Assembly (NCBI RefSeq): GCF_045635475.1
Contig: NZ_JBJGXI010000013.1
Location: 1 to 64,000 of the forward strand
DNA: 64,000 nucleotides
Origin: JBJGXI01 sp045635475
GTDB taxonomy: Bacteria > Bacillota > Bacilli > Bacillales > Amphibacillaceae
Direction: 5' to 3'
Below, one piece after another: positions 1 through 9,321 of this stretch (the first letter of the stretch is position 1; the number at the start of each line of letters is the position of its first letter). The notes under the pieces are model-generated. The model did no database searches and was not told the origin of the DNA. It worked only from the letters and a program-made list of their open reading frames with translations. The position numbers were made by a program, and so were the translations under genes.

Positions 1-12
1 TCTTCACCTCCT
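1..12 (-). promoter_or_regulatory. Ribosome binding site of a gene starting left of the window
   Basis: The minus strand reads AGGAGGTGAAGA at the very edge, a near-perfect Shine-Dalgarno sequence pointing left. A minus-strand gene therefore probably starts just outside the window. The 10-bp palindrome AACACGTGTT at 33-42 lies in its upstream region and could be an operator. The gene itself cannot be seen. Confidence 0.55.
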
Positions 13-72
13 GACTATATTTTACCAAAAGGAACACGTGTTTGTCTTATAATCTAATTTTAAATTTCAAAA

Positions 73-118
73 AAGAGCGATTCATCCCACATCTGAAGAA
101 GTGGGCTTTCTCGCTCTT
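73..118. repeat. Two-tier hairpin resembling an IS200/IS605-family end
   Basis: An outer stem AAGAGCGA / TCGCTCTT (73-80, 111-118) encloses an inner stem CCCAC / GTGGG (86-90, 101-105). The text TTCATCCCAC with a GTGGG return arm resembles subterminal hairpins of IS605-type (TnpB) elements as I remember them. No transposase is present, so it may be a solo relic or simply a terminator of a neighbouring gene. Confidence 0.4.
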
Positions 119-192
119 AAGTTCTGTAATAAGTGTCGATACGTCACAGTTGTTCTATTAGTTTTGTGTAACATTTTTCGTCCAAATCTTAG

Positions 193-198
193 TATAAT
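193..198 (+). promoter_or_regulatory. Candidate sigma-A -10 box (TATAAT)
   Basis: TATAAT lies about 140 nt upstream of the coding start at 336. The -35 region (around 170-175, AACATT) is weak, so the promoter is only a candidate for the downstream coat-like gene. Confidence 0.35.
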
Positions 199-335
199 AG
201 CATAACTTCTGTGACTTTTTCCGAATCACTTCATTTTGTGCATTCTTTGTGGGAGCTCTAAACAAGACTCAAAGAGCACAGGACAGCACACATTTACATA
301 TTGTATGGGTGAGTAACTATGTAAGGAGGAGACCG

Positions 336-857
336 ATGCAGTTACCGAGTATCGATGTTGGTCTAATGACTGAACATTTAGCTACCCATAAAGGTGTAAT
401 TCATAAATTAAGAAATTATTATAATCAGGTTAATGACCCTTACTTAAAAATATTAATTTATGCTCAAATAATAATTATGGAAGACCATGTTAAAGTCATG
501 CTTACCCTGCTAGATCCAAGTCATAATCAATGGGTGCAAGTAATCCCGTTAGAGCAAGTATTCCAGCAGTTAAACGTTAACCAAATTCAGCCGGTTAAAG
601 AAGGATCTGACAAAGCAATTACATTGGAAGTTCATTCCACCTCGAAATTGTTAGCCAATGATAACTTTACGTCCGCATCAATGATGAAAAACGACAATGT
701 CAAACAAGTCCATTATGACATGGCGATGCAGCAAGCCAATTTTGAAAAACTCTATAGTGACTATATAAAAAACAGGAATTGGTCGGTCACAACCCGAGCG
801 GGCAAAGATGAGCAGCTAAAGGTGATTAGCCATTTTCAAGATATGTTTGAAAATTAA
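336..857 (+). CDS. Uncharacterised protein, possibly spore-coat (CotF-like) related
   Basis: I chose the ATG at 336 because AAGGAGGAG sits just upstream; an in-frame longer reading from 249 lacks a ribosome site. The 173-aa product has no signal peptide or membrane segment. Its first 70 residues look helical (MTEHLATHKGVIHKL, then a YAQIIIMEDHVKVM stretch), a pattern I associate loosely with ferritin-like CotF-type coat proteins. The C-terminal half is polar and includes a second helical segment. A terminator hairpin follows directly. The family assignment is weak; that it is a real gene is better supported, by start context and terminator. Confidence 0.6.
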   Translation: MQLPSIDVGLMTEHLATHKGVIHKLRNYYNQVNDPYLKILIYAQIIIMEDHVKVMLTLLDPSHNQWVQVIPLEQVFQQLNVNQIQPVKEGSDKAITLEVHSTSKLLANDNFTSASMMKNDNVKQVHYDMAMQQANFEKLYSDYIKNRNWSVTTRAGKDEQLKVISHFQDMFEN

Positions 858-859
858 GA

Positions 860-890
860 GAATCCCTGTTAGTAGTTGCAGGGATTTTTC
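860..890 (+). terminator. Rho-independent terminator
   Basis: The stem AATCCCTG / CAGGGATT is followed by TTTCTTTTT, right after the stop codon at 857. Confidence 0.8.
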
Positions 891-1171
891 TTTTTACTTA
901 GTTAAAAGAAGAATCGGATGCATACGATGGATAGTTGCACAGATAATCGTTTAAATCATACTGGACCGATAGGCTACGTAAGGCTTACATACTGCCAAAG
1001 TTACCAGTATCACATACCAATCCGATCATTTTTATAGCAACACAGAGATTGAATGATGATATTAAAAGTTTATAAAGTACAGCGAATATATTGGATATTA
1101 TTACAAGTGAACGAACAAAAGGTGGGAGGAGTTTATTGTAGAGATCTGCTCCGTTTTTTTGCAATTCAGTT
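891..1171. other. Intergenic stretch without a convincing gene
   Basis: Between the terminator and the 3' end of the kinase gene there is a minus-strand open frame (985-1209) that overlaps the kinase 3' end and lacks a ribosome site. Its translation looks like pseudo-random coding. I see no RNA gene or repeat that I can name. Confidence 0.5.
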
Positions 1172-2449
1172 TTATTCTTGTAGAATAGAGCTAGTTTCGA
1201 CGTAAACACAGGGAATGCAAATATTAAAAGTTGTTCCTTTATTTATTTCACTTTCCACGTGCAGACTAGCATTCATCGATTCAATAATATTAATGGCTAC
1301 CATCATACCTAGACCGGTTCCATTGCTGCCTTTGGTTGTGAAATAAGGTTCTCCTAAACGCGCAATCTGTTCTTTCGTCATACCTTGACCAGTATCGGAA
1401 ATTGTTAACAAAAGATCATTGTTCATTCTTCTAGTATCTATTCTTAGCATACCGGCATTCGGCATCGCTTCAATACAATTTTTTGTTATATTTAAAAGGC
1501 ATTGCCTGATAAGTTGTTCATCCCCTCTGAAATAAAAATCATTTAAATTTGTTTCTACTATTACATTGTTCATGTTGGCAAGTGGAGAAATCAGGTTGAG
1601 TGTGCGCTGCACTTCTTCTTTTATATTGAGAACTTTTATATTTTCAGAAGCAGGTTTTGCAAACATTAAATAATCCGCAATTATTTCATTTGCTCGATCG
1701 ATTTCCAGTATCGAAGTTTTTAAGTACTCTTTTCTTTTGCTCGCAGGTATATCATCTAGAAGTATTAATTGTAAGAAACCTTTAACTACAGTCAAAGGAT
1801 TTTTAACTTCGTGTACAACAGAAGAAGCCAGATGACTAACTATTTGCATCTTTTCTGCTGTTATCATCTGCTTTTTTATTAATATGCTTTCATTAAAAAA
1901 TTCATAAAGATATACTAATACAGCGGTAGCACATAACGTAATCATGATGTATAAAAACGAAAATAAAACGCTGAAACTGGCACCGAAAATGATAGTTGAG
2001 TTTAATAAAGCTATGACAGCGGCGGATAACGAAAGGACACTACTGTACATTACTTTTTTATTTTTTGGTGAGTGTATAAAACGATGAGACATAATCATCA
2101 ATAAAATAACGAATAACAATACGACGATTATTGTGGCTGCGGCACCTAATCCACCAACAGTAAGGCGGAAAATCACCGTTACCCCACCTAATATAAGGAT
2201 AGATGAAATACCACCATACAATCCACCAATAGTCAGGGCAACTAAGCGTAAATCAAAGATATAACCGTCCATAATTGGTATTGGAAAGGATATGCAACTA
2301 AGAATTGCTAAAGAAGTTAATAGATTATTTGTCCAAAATCTCTTACGGGTAGAAAAATTGCTAGAATGCAATTCAAAAATAATAGGCATGAAAAGTAAGA
2401 AAATAATTAAAAAGAGAAAGTTTAGTAATAGTTCTTGTACCTCAAACAT
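1172..2449 (-). CDS. KinB-like sensor histidine kinase with 5TM-5TMR_LYT sensor
   Basis: This 425-aa protein is a membrane sensor kinase. Residues 1-185 hold about six hydrophobic helices containing the MDGYIFDLRLVALTIGGLYGG signature of the 5TM-5TMR_LYT domain found in LytS-type sensors and, as I recall, sporulation kinase KinB. The kinase core follows: H-box HEVKNPLT near residue 210, N-box NITKNCIEAM, G1 DTGQGM and G2 NGTGLGM. There is no receiver or DNA-binding domain and no response regulator gene beside it, as expected for orphan kinases feeding the Spo0A phosphorelay. The start is supported by AAAGGCGG upstream. The sporulation role is inference; the histidine kinase call is firm. Confidence 0.88.
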   Translation of the reverse strand: MFEVQELLLNFLFLIIFLLFMPIIFELHSSNFSTRKRFWTNNLLTSLAILSCISFPIPIMDGYIFDLRLVALTIGGLYGGISSILILGGVTVIFRLTVGGLGAAATIIVVLLFVILLMIMSHRFIHSPKNKKVMYSSVLSLSAAVIALLNSTIIFGASFSVLFSFLYIMITLCATAVLVYLYEFFNESILIKKQMITAEKMQIVSHLASSVVHEVKNPLTVVKGFLQLILLDDIPASKRKEYLKTSILEIDRANEIIADYLMFAKPASENIKVLNIKEEVQRTLNLISPLANMNNVIVETNLNDFYFRGDEQLIRQCLLNITKNCIEAMPNAGMLRIDTRRMNNDLLLTISDTGQGMTKEQIARLGEPYFTTKGSNGTGLGMMVAINIIESMNASLHVESEINKGTTFNICIPCVYVETSSILQE

Positions 2450-2791
2450 AAAATGTCCGCCTTTTCATGATTAGTATTATTAATAGGAAACTGAAACCTT
2501 ACTATTATTCTAACAAATTAACCAAACAAAGGTAATAAAATGCTAGATGTTTCCTGTTACTACTTTTCCAATCATCTTTCGAAAATCTGTTGCTGGCAAT
2601 TTTATATGATTGGTGCAAGAACTTTTTGGTTTCTTGCAAGCCGAGCGAAGAGTAATAACGTTCAGATAAGCACAACAGAATCAGGTTTTGGTATCATAAC
2701 TTTTTTAAAGAAGCCTTGGAAAACTAGTAATAAGTAAAACCATTTCGTAATAACCGTGTTATACTATATAGAAGAAAAAGGGGTGATCATA
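2450..2791. other. Intergenic region, no clear gene
   Basis: This separates the divergent kinase and coiled-coil genes. It contains a hairpin GCAAGAA / TTCTTGC (about 2616-2639) and a TATACT at 2760-2765 that could be the -10 box of the downstream gene. An open frame at 2540-2737 lacks a ribosome site and resembles no protein I know. Confidence 0.45.
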
Positions 2792-3169
2792 ATGGAAGAT
2801 ACATTGAAGCAAATACTTAACGAACTTCAAAAGGTGAATCAAAGAATGGATGGAATGGAAAATCGCATGGACGGTTTTGATAAACGCTTTGATGGAAATG
2901 AAAAACACATGATTGGCTTTCAAAAACGCTTTGATAATATAGACAAAGACTTAACAGAACTAAAAATTGGACAAGAACAACTAAAAGACAGCACAATTAA
3001 TCGTGTTGGTCCATATATTGAAGCAGTTGCTAAACATATCGACGTAAGATTTGATGAGGTAAAGGAAACTTTAGAAGATCAACAACGTGTTATTGATACG
3101 TTGGCAGTTCGTTCTGTTAAGCATGAAAGTGAAATAAAAGAAATCAAACAGATACTTAACAACCAATAG
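2792..3169 (+). CDS. Small coiled-coil protein with heptad repeats
   Basis: Translation most likely starts at the ATG at 2792, preceded by AAAGGGGTGATCATA; an upstream in-frame ATG at 2756 has no such site. The 125-aa product is highly charged, with no signal peptide and no membrane helix. Residues 14-48 contain degenerate seven-residue repeats (RMDGMEN, RMDGFDK, RFDGNEK, then QKRFDNI), typical of a long coiled coil, and residues 75-125 are also predicted helical. Similar short coiled-coil proteins are frequent and uncharacterised in Bacillaceae. It may oligomerise; no enzymatic motif is visible. Confidence 0.75.
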   Translation: MEDTLKQILNELQKVNQRMDGMENRMDGFDKRFDGNEKHMIGFQKRFDNIDKDLTELKIGQEQLKDSTINRVGPYIEAVAKHIDVRFDEVKETLEDQQRVIDTLAVRSVKHESEIKEIKQILNNQ

Positions 3170-3818
3170 TTATGTATATCAGTTTTGCGCTGTAACAAAA
3201 TCTGTACCGCTTATAAATATATTTCAGTAAAGAACTCAACCGCTGAACCGCTAATGAACCTCAACGTACGTGAGCAGTTTCAATAACAATGGTAATGGTA
3301 CTCATTTCTAATTTCCTCGATGCATCCTTAGTATGGAAAGAATCCCAAAAACTACATCTAGCCAAACCTACTTGCAAATACTACATCACACTGACCACAA
3401 CACAATTGACGTTAAAACGCAAAAGTTATGGAATCAAAAGATGAACTCTATTATATCCGAAAATGAATTAGCTGTTTTCAGTGAAGCTTGTTATCATGAA
3501 ACAGTGGTGGGAACTTTCTTTAGTGGATTACTCGCATTTTCATTGATTAACAGAAAATAGACCTCCCTACTAAGCCATGAAGAAATAGGTGAGGTCTATC
3601 GCAAAGATAAACAGCCGATTCTCGTGGGAGAACCGCTTATCTAAAGGGCTGCAGTTCCAACTGTGGTCCTTTTACTTTATTCAAATCTGCTTTCATTATG
3701 AAATTGCAACACACAAATATTAGCCTATTAGAAGTTGTCATTGTAAACTTAAGAGAGTAGAAATAATCAGGAAAATTATTTTCAATTTAAATACGTCTAA
3801 TTATAAAGGAGAGTATAT
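3170..3818. other. Long intergenic region with probable gene debris and a hairpin
   Basis: The region has short open stretches without ribosome sites, including a 75-codon frame (3333-3560) and a 24-codon stretch ending near 3644 (reading LSHEEIGEVYRKDKQP), which look like remnants of deleted genes I cannot identify. An imperfect hairpin with AAAGG / CCTTT ends and a CAGTT / AACTG core occupies 3643-3672 and is followed by T-rich DNA; it could be a terminator. Confidence 0.4.
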
Positions 3819-5957
3819 ATGACAATCGGTAGAAACGACCCATGCTACTGTGGCAGTGGGAAGAAATATAAGAAGTGCTGTATGAATAAACAGAACGTAG
3901 TCGAACTTCAAGCAATTAAGGAAGAGAGATTTTATCATGAGAAGTATATGTTGGTGACTCAACTGCAGGATTTTATTTCGGAAAAAATCCCATCAAGTCT
4001 TTTCTTTCCGTTGGAATCAGAGTTTAATCGGCGGTCGAACCGGCTGCTGAAAGGCGATAGTGGTTTTGTTCAATTTTGGATGATTTTTTCGCATCGGTAT
4101 GAAAATGGGCTGCGTGGCATCGAGTGGTTTTTAGCTGAGAACGAGCACCGTTTATCTGAAGAGGAAAGAAATATGGCCACTACGTGGGCAACGTTAAAGA
4201 TGCAGCTATTGCAAGCAGTGGACGAGACAGATTCGATCGTTACTTTTAAGGATTTTTTCACAGGGGAAACGTACCCCGTATCGAAATCTAAGGAGAATAT
4301 TCCGGTTGTTTATCCTTGGGCGAGTACGTTGGGAATATTAGAACCGATGGGTGATCGCTACTTCTTTAATGGTGTTCGAAGTATTGTTAATCCAAAGGGA
4401 TTTGAGCATGCGGTACAATGCGTGAAGCAGTTGATGAAGGACACGGGGTTAACGCATGAACAGGTTCTTTTTGATTATTATCCGGAGGTTTTACTAGCAC
4501 TTCACAATGAATTCGATAAAGAAGATGCTGAAAAGGAAGTTGTAGAATATAATTATACATTCAAGTTGACAGATCGGGACCGTGCCGAGAATTTTCTCTA
4601 TAATGACGATGATCTGCAAATAGAATTTTGGGAAGCGGATAGAAAAGAGTTAGGGTGGCTAGATAATTTTACTATTTATACTGATAGTGAGATTGATGGA
4701 CAAGTTCGTCAGGCAGAAGCACTAGCATATATCGACATAAAAGATGATATATTAACATTTAGTTCTTATGATTTAGCGATTACCAATCAATTTCTCCGAA
4801 AAATTGGTAAAGCGGAGGGTTCCATTCTATTAATTGATGATCAGGAAGAACATCATACTGTTCCACTGCAGTTTGATGTAATGAAAACGACAGCTTCCAT
4901 TGATGTGCAGGTGCCAGAGTATTTTATATTGTACGCACAAAATGCTGTGAACATAGAAATGGACCGCAGCTTACCAACATACCAGGCAACGGTGAAAGAG
5001 TTAGTGGAAAATGGTAGAGTGGACGAAGCAGAAACATGGCTAAAGCAATTAGAATTTTCGATGTACCAACTTGTGCATAAGCAATATGATACGGTTGAAA
5101 TCACGGCTGATTTTAATACCGTACGGAAAGAATTAGGTTTGGAGTTGTCTCCATTTGTGACAGGAGGAGACAAGCGCTGGTCCAAGATAGAACCCTATGT
5201 AATGGAAAGGCGTCCATCGGTTGTGCTTGAGGAAGATATCCCAATTTATGAAAATCTAGGTTTTGCACAGGATACGGTCGATGCTTTCTACGCAGACGAT
5301 ATTGTGGCGTTTTATAAAGAGAAAGCACATGGTAAATCAGAAGGTACAGAACGGAAGTATCGCAACAGTTTGTATGATATACGAGAAGCTATACAGATTA
5401 GTTCTATTGATAGCTGGGCGGAATGTGATCTGGAATTCTGGGAGACGTTACTCGCGGAGGACTTTTTTGAGCTGAATGAAGCGGTTAGTAAATCAATGGT
5501 TAAAGACATGATCACAGTTGTTAAATTATATAGCAAATGGCTGGAGAAGCAACATAAAATTGACAAGGCAAAACAAGTTACCGAGCTTGCTAAACAATAT
5601 GAACCACGAATGTTAACGGCAGTGAATTTACTTGAACAGGAATCGTCGAACAGGGGCAGGGGCTATATACCTGAATTGAGTAAAATAGCAGGTGTATTAC
5701 GTAACATCGATAAGCAATTGCATGACATAGAGTCAGGTGAGTATTTAATCATAAAGGTTAACAAGAATAGTGTAAGAGTTAAATCTCATGATAGTCAGGA
5801 ACTTACGATATCTTTGCGGGAAAAAACACTCTCTTATGCAGAAGTGGGCTTTATTTTGCATGCGGATATTGGTAAATATGATAATGGAAACACGTGGGAG
5901 TTGATTCATTTGGAAAGGGTGACAATTGCAGGGGCAGGCTCTTTTACTAAGGTGTAG
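3819..5957 (+). CDS. Large SEC-C motif protein of unknown function
   Basis: The 712-aa protein begins with a SEC-C zinc-binding motif: Cys9-x-Cys11 and Cys20-Cys21 in the pattern DPCYCGSGKKYKKCC. The same short domain ends SecA and occurs in many otherwise unrelated proteins, so it indicates zinc and perhaps nucleic-acid or ribosome contact, not secretion. The remaining ~690 residues are acidic and soluble, without signal peptide or membrane helix, and carry no enzyme motif I recognise. Start supported by TAAAGGAGAG. It stands alone between intergenic regions. The function is unknown. Confidence 0.8.
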   Translation: MTIGRNDPCYCGSGKKYKKCCMNKQNVVELQAIKEERFYHEKYMLVTQLQDFISEKIPSSLFFPLESEFNRRSNRLLKGDSGFVQFWMIFSHRYENGLRGIEWFLAENEHRLSEEERNMATTWATLKMQLLQAVDETDSIVTFKDFFTGETYPVSKSKENIPVVYPWASTLGILEPMGDRYFFNGVRSIVNPKGFEHAVQCVKQLMKDTGLTHEQVLFDYYPEVLLALHNEFDKEDAEKEVVEYNYTFKLTDRDRAENFLYNDDDLQIEFWEADRKELGWLDNFTIYTDSEIDGQVRQAEALAYIDIKDDILTFSSYDLAITNQFLRKIGKAEGSILLIDDQEEHHTVPLQFDVMKTTASIDVQVPEYFILYAQNAVNIEMDRSLPTYQATVKELVENGRVDEAETWLKQLEFSMYQLVHKQYDTVEITADFNTVRKELGLELSPFVTGGDKRWSKIEPYVMERRPSVVLEEDIPIYENLGFAQDTVDAFYADDIVAFYKEKAHGKSEGTERKYRNSLYDIREAIQISSIDSWAECDLEFWETLLAEDFFELNEAVSKSMVKDMITVVKLYSKWLEKQHKIDKAKQVTELAKQYEPRMLTAVNLLEQESSNRGRGYIPELSKIAGVLRNIDKQLHDIESGEYLIIKVNKNSVRVKSHDSQELTISLREKTLSYAEVGFILHADIGKYDNGNTWELIHLERVTIAGAGSFTKV

Positions 5958-6049
5958 GAGAGGCGATGATAGAATTATTGTTCGTTTACGTAGCTGCTTG
6001 CAGAAATGTCGTATAGGTTGTTTCTTATTCGAAAAGGAGTGTTTTAAAA

Positions 6050-7054
6050 GTGAAAAACAAACAAATCATCTTAGCAGAACGTCCAACGGGGATGCCAGAT
6101 GAACATACATTTAAATTCGTAGAAGAAGATATCTTATCTCTTACAGATGGACAAGTGTTGATCCAAACGCACTATGTATCCGTCGACCCCTATATGAGAG
6201 GGCGGATGATTGATGCGGAGTCTTATGTGGAACCCTTTAAAGTTGGCGAAGTGATTGAAGGTGGTTCAATCGGTGAAGTGATTGAAAGCAAATCTTCTGT
6301 CTTCGAAAAAGGGGATATGGTCATCGGAGGTTTTGGATGGCAGCAATATTATGTTGCTGGTGAAAAAGAAGTGCGTAAGATTGATCCAAAGCTTGCACCG
6401 GCGTCTACTTATTTGGGAATCTTAGGCATGACTGGCTTAACGGCGTACTTTGGCTTACTTGAAATCGGGAAGCCGAAAGCAGGCGAAACGATTGTCGTTT
6501 CAGGTGCTGCGGGTGCGGTTGGATCTGTTGTCGGACAGATTGCAAAGATTCAAGGAGCACGGGTAGTTGGGATTGCTGGATCAGAAGAGAAAATAAAGTT
6601 CCTTAAAGAGGAGCTTGATTTTGATGAAGTGATCAATTACAAAACAACTGATGATATTTCGGCGGAACTTCGAAAAACATGTCCAGATGGTGTCGATGTT
6701 TACTTTGATAATGTTGGTGGCGCGATATCGGATGCTGTGTTGAATCAGTTAAATCGTTTGGCACGGGTGCCTGTCTGTGGTGCAATTTCGTCTTATAACC
6801 TTACAGAAATAGATTATGGACCACGTGTGCAGTCGATTTTGATTAAGAAAAGTGCACTAATGCAAGGCTTTACAGTAGGTAATTATGCGAACCGGTTTCA
6901 AGAAGGTGCTAGCCAGCTAGGTCAGTGGCTGCAAGAAGGAAAGCTAACTTACCAAGAAACGATCAAAACAGGATTTGATACAATCCCTGAAGCTTTCTTA
7001 GATTTGTTCAGAGGTAATAATATTGGGAAATTACTTGTCAAAGTTAATCAATAA
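6050..7054 (+). CDS. NADP-dependent medium-chain oxidoreductase (YfmJ / CurA-like)
   Basis: A 334-aa zinc-independent medium-chain reductase of the leukotriene B4 12-hydroxydehydrogenase / YfmJ group, which reduces activated double bonds of enones with NADPH. Visible features: the VSVDPYMRGRM motif near residue 45 typical of this subgroup, a Rossmann fold with the nucleotide loop SGAAGAVGSVVGQIAK at about 150-165, and YFDNVGG near 222. The catalytic zinc cysteines of alcohol dehydrogenases are missing, as normal for this branch. GTG start with AAAAGGAG upstream. It is monocistronic. The physiological substrate cannot be predicted. Confidence 0.85.
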   Translation: MKNKQIILAERPTGMPDEHTFKFVEEDILSLTDGQVLIQTHYVSVDPYMRGRMIDAESYVEPFKVGEVIEGGSIGEVIESKSSVFEKGDMVIGGFGWQQYYVAGEKEVRKIDPKLAPASTYLGILGMTGLTAYFGLLEIGKPKAGETIVVSGAAGAVGSVVGQIAKIQGARVVGIAGSEEKIKFLKEELDFDEVINYKTTDDISAELRKTCPDGVDVYFDNVGGAISDAVLNQLNRLARVPVCGAISSYNLTEIDYGPRVQSILIKKSALMQGFTVGNYANRFQEGASQLGQWLQEGKLTYQETIKTGFDTIPEAFLDLFRGNNIGKLLVKVNQ

Positions 7055-7169
7055 TCGTGAAGCAGGGGTTAGTCCTCTGCTTCTTTATTATAGGTTTTTC
7101 CAAAAATATCCTAAATGTTCTGGGATAATGGAGATTATTTAGATCAAGTAAGGAGAGGCTGGTCGGACA

Positions 7170-7691
7170 GTGGGAAACATCATTAATATAAAGGCGCTAA
7201 AATACCCGAATATCCCACACTATGAGTGGAAAGGGGAGATCATTCACCAAACAGCTGATTATGTATTGGTTATTTGCAAATACGGAAGAAAACTAAAGCA
7301 TCATACGAAGGGTAAGATTTTTACGGTTAATAATACCTCCTTAGAATACTTCTCCTTAACTGATTGGCATACGGTTGCAATGGCGATTGAGGAAGGCAAG
7401 CCGGTTGCGTATTATTGTAATATTGCCATGCCTTCTATTTGGAATGAAACTGAACTAACCTTCGTCGATTTAGATTTGGATTTTGTAAAGGGTTCGAACG
7501 AAGAATGGAAGGTAGTCGATGAGGATGAGTTTCAAACGAACAGTGAGAAATACAACTACCCTGCCCACTTGATTGAGAAAGCACCAGAAGCTTTGGCAGA
7601 TTTAAAAGGAAGGGTAAAAGCTGCAACATTCCCATTTGATGGTAGTTTATTGGAAATATATCGAAAAGCAGATACCATTACCTATAAATAA
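7170..7691 (+). CDS. DUF402 family nucleoside phosphatase-like protein
   Basis: This 173-aa soluble protein matches the DUF402 family (FomD / Ntdp type), whose characterised members hydrolyse nucleoside tri- and diphosphates or CMP conjugates with metal. The family core is visible as YYCNIAMPS, then the acidic run FVDLDLDFVK, and VVDEDEF, which supply metal-binding Asp and Glu residues. A GTG start at 7170 follows AAGGAGAGG at slightly long spacing. Neighbours are unrelated oxidoreductases, so the substrate is not indicated by context. Confidence 0.75.
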   Translation: MGNIINIKALKYPNIPHYEWKGEIIHQTADYVLVICKYGRKLKHHTKGKIFTVNNTSLEYFSLTDWHTVAMAIEEGKPVAYYCNIAMPSIWNETELTFVDLDLDFVKGSNEEWKVVDEDEFQTNSEKYNYPAHLIEKAPEALADLKGRVKAATFPFDGSLLEIYRKADTITYK

Positions 7692-7780
7692 GTGTACGCA
7701 TTCCCAAGTAACATACAAGAAATTATCAACGTATTGTCTTATTATAAAAGTACATAACACAGAAGGAGTGAGACGCTGCA

Positions 7781-8713
7781 ATGGTAAAAAAAGTACAGTT
7801 AGGTAAATCAGATTTATACATTAATCCAATTGGTCTTGGAACAAATGCTGTTGGTGGGCATAACTTGTACCCAAACCTGGATGAAGAAGCGGGAAAGGAA
7901 TTAGTTCGTACCGCATTAAATAATGACATGAATTTCTTGGATACTGCTTTTATTTACGGTCCGGAACGCTCAGAGGAATTAGTTGGACAAGTGATCAAGG
8001 CTGAAGGGAAGCGAAAAGAAGCTGTTATTGCGACAAAAGGTGCCCATAAATTTGTCGGTAAAGAAGTTGTCATCGACAACCGCCCTGAGTTTTTAATACA
8101 AGCAGTTGAAGACAGTTTAAAGCGACTGCAAACAGATTATATTGATTTGTTTTATATTCATTTTCCTGATAAAGATACACCGAAAGAAGAAGCAGTCGGT
8201 GCCTTAAGCAGGTTGAAAGAGCAAGGGAAAATACGTGCAATCGGTGTTTCCAATTTTTCAATTGGACAATTAAAGGATGCTAACCAGGATGGATATGTTG
8301 ATGTGTATCAAGGAGAATACAATTTGTTACAGCGCGAGGCTGAACATGAGTTGCTGCCATATACAAGACAACATAACATTTCCTTTATCCCATATTTCCC
8401 ACTGGCATCAGGCTTGTTAGCTGGCAAGTATACGAAGGATATGACCTTTGACGACCTAAGAAAAAATATGCCACACTTCCAAGGAGATGCGTTTGCTCGA
8501 AATCTGGACAAAGTGGCAGAAATTCGTAAAATTGCAGATGCAAGAGACGCGGAAGTTGCTCATGTTGTACTTGCTTGGTATTTAGAACAAGCAGGTGTCG
8601 ACGCGTTAATTCCAGGAGCAAAACGAGCGGAACAAGTGTTAAGTAATTTAAAAACTTTAGACGTTACGCTAACAAAATCAGAAATAGAAGAGATTGATTC
8701 GATATTTAGATAA
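7781..8713 (+). CDS. iolS: Aldo/keto reductase, IolS type (AKR11)
   Basis: The 310-aa protein closely follows B. subtilis IolS as I remember it: the N-terminus LGKSDLYINPIGLGTNAVGG, and the FYIHFPD and NLLQREAE segments are distinctive. The catalytic tetrad Asp54, Tyr59, Lys86 and His127 is complete. These NADPH-dependent enzymes reduce aldehydes; IolS lies in the inositol operon of B. subtilis but is dispensable there, and here no inositol genes are nearby, so the symbol marks the family rather than the pathway. Start at ATG 7781 after AGAAGGAGTGAG. A bidirectional terminator follows. Confidence 0.85.
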   Translation: MVKKVQLGKSDLYINPIGLGTNAVGGHNLYPNLDEEAGKELVRTALNNDMNFLDTAFIYGPERSEELVGQVIKAEGKRKEAVIATKGAHKFVGKEVVIDNRPEFLIQAVEDSLKRLQTDYIDLFYIHFPDKDTPKEEAVGALSRLKEQGKIRAIGVSNFSIGQLKDANQDGYVDVYQGEYNLLQREAEHELLPYTRQHNISFIPYFPLASGLLAGKYTKDMTFDDLRKNMPHFQGDAFARNLDKVAEIRKIADARDAEVAHVVLAWYLEQAGVDALIPGAKRAEQVLSNLKTLDVTLTKSEIEEIDSIFR

Positions 8714-8743
8714 AGGAATTGCAATGGCTATGTTTTGTTATAT

Positions 8744-8771
8744 AAGGGCGATTGATGATCAAATCGCCCTT
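8744..8771. terminator. Bidirectional terminator between converging genes
   Basis: The stem AAGGGCGATT / AAATCGCCCTT with a short loop lies between the iolS-like gene and the minus-strand lipoprotein gene and can serve both. Confidence 0.75.
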
Positions 8772-8787
8772 TCCATCATTCATTTCG

Positions 8788-9321
8788 TTATTCAGTCTTT
8801 TCGGCTTTCTTCATATAAGTGATCGTAACGGAAATCTCAGGTGCTTCGGCGGTAGCGATATTTATATTCAAACCGTAATCATCATTTTGCATACTAAAGA
8901 TGCTATATGCTTCCGTTTTCATCTCAGAAGTGTTTTCCAAGCCTTGGTTTTCTTTATAGCTCATGTATAAATCAGTAAGCTCCTCCATGGACGATGTTGA
9001 TGTTAAATAAGATACGGTCAATGCTTGCTCTCCATTTTGGTTAATTTCCGTTGTGCTGATTATTTCGTATTCATCGGCAAATGGAATATCATCGGGAAAT
9101 GCTTCTGGTATTTCCTTCGACGAGCTTACAGAAAAGGATTCGCCATCCGCTCCTTCTGCTTCAAAGCTAAAACCTTCATCTTCATCTCCACTGATGGATA
9201 TACTTTCTCCGTTTTCTCCAACTGGTAGCTTTACTGAATCTTTTCCAATTCCAAAACACCCACTTAACAAAAGAATGGCTAGTGTTGAGCACATCAATAA
9301 GAACACGCTATTTTTTTTCAT
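8788..9321 (-). CDS. Predicted lipoprotein of unknown function
   Basis: The start is set at 9321 because CTGGAGG lies just upstream, giving a 177-aa product beginning MKKNSVFLLM. A signal peptide with lipobox LLLSGC predicts lipid anchoring at the outer face of the membrane. The mature part is acidic, with a beta-rich repeat-like stretch (SVKLPVGENGESISISGD, later GESFSVSS) and a C-terminal alpha/beta part. No enzyme motif is visible. It is transcribed alone, towards the shared terminator at 8744-8771. Confidence 0.75.
   Translation of the reverse strand: MKKNSVFLLMCSTLAILLLSGCFGIGKDSVKLPVGENGESISISGDEDEGFSFEAEGADGESFSVSSSKEIPEAFPDDIPFADEYEIISTTEINQNGEQALTVSYLTSTSSMEELTDLYMSYKENQGLENTSEMKTEAYSIFSMQNDDYGLNINIATAEAPEISVTITYMKKAEKTE

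Noticed and set aside
985..1209. 74-codon minus-strand open frame overlapping the kinase 3' end
   Set aside because: No ribosome binding site, overlaps a solid gene, and the translation is unlike any family I know.
2540..2737. 65-codon plus-strand open frame
   Set aside because: No Shine-Dalgarno and a Cys/Trp/Phe-rich random-looking product; read as intergenic.
3333..3560. 75-codon plus-strand open frame
   Set aside because: No ribosome site and no recognisable family; kept only as possible debris in the intergenic entry.
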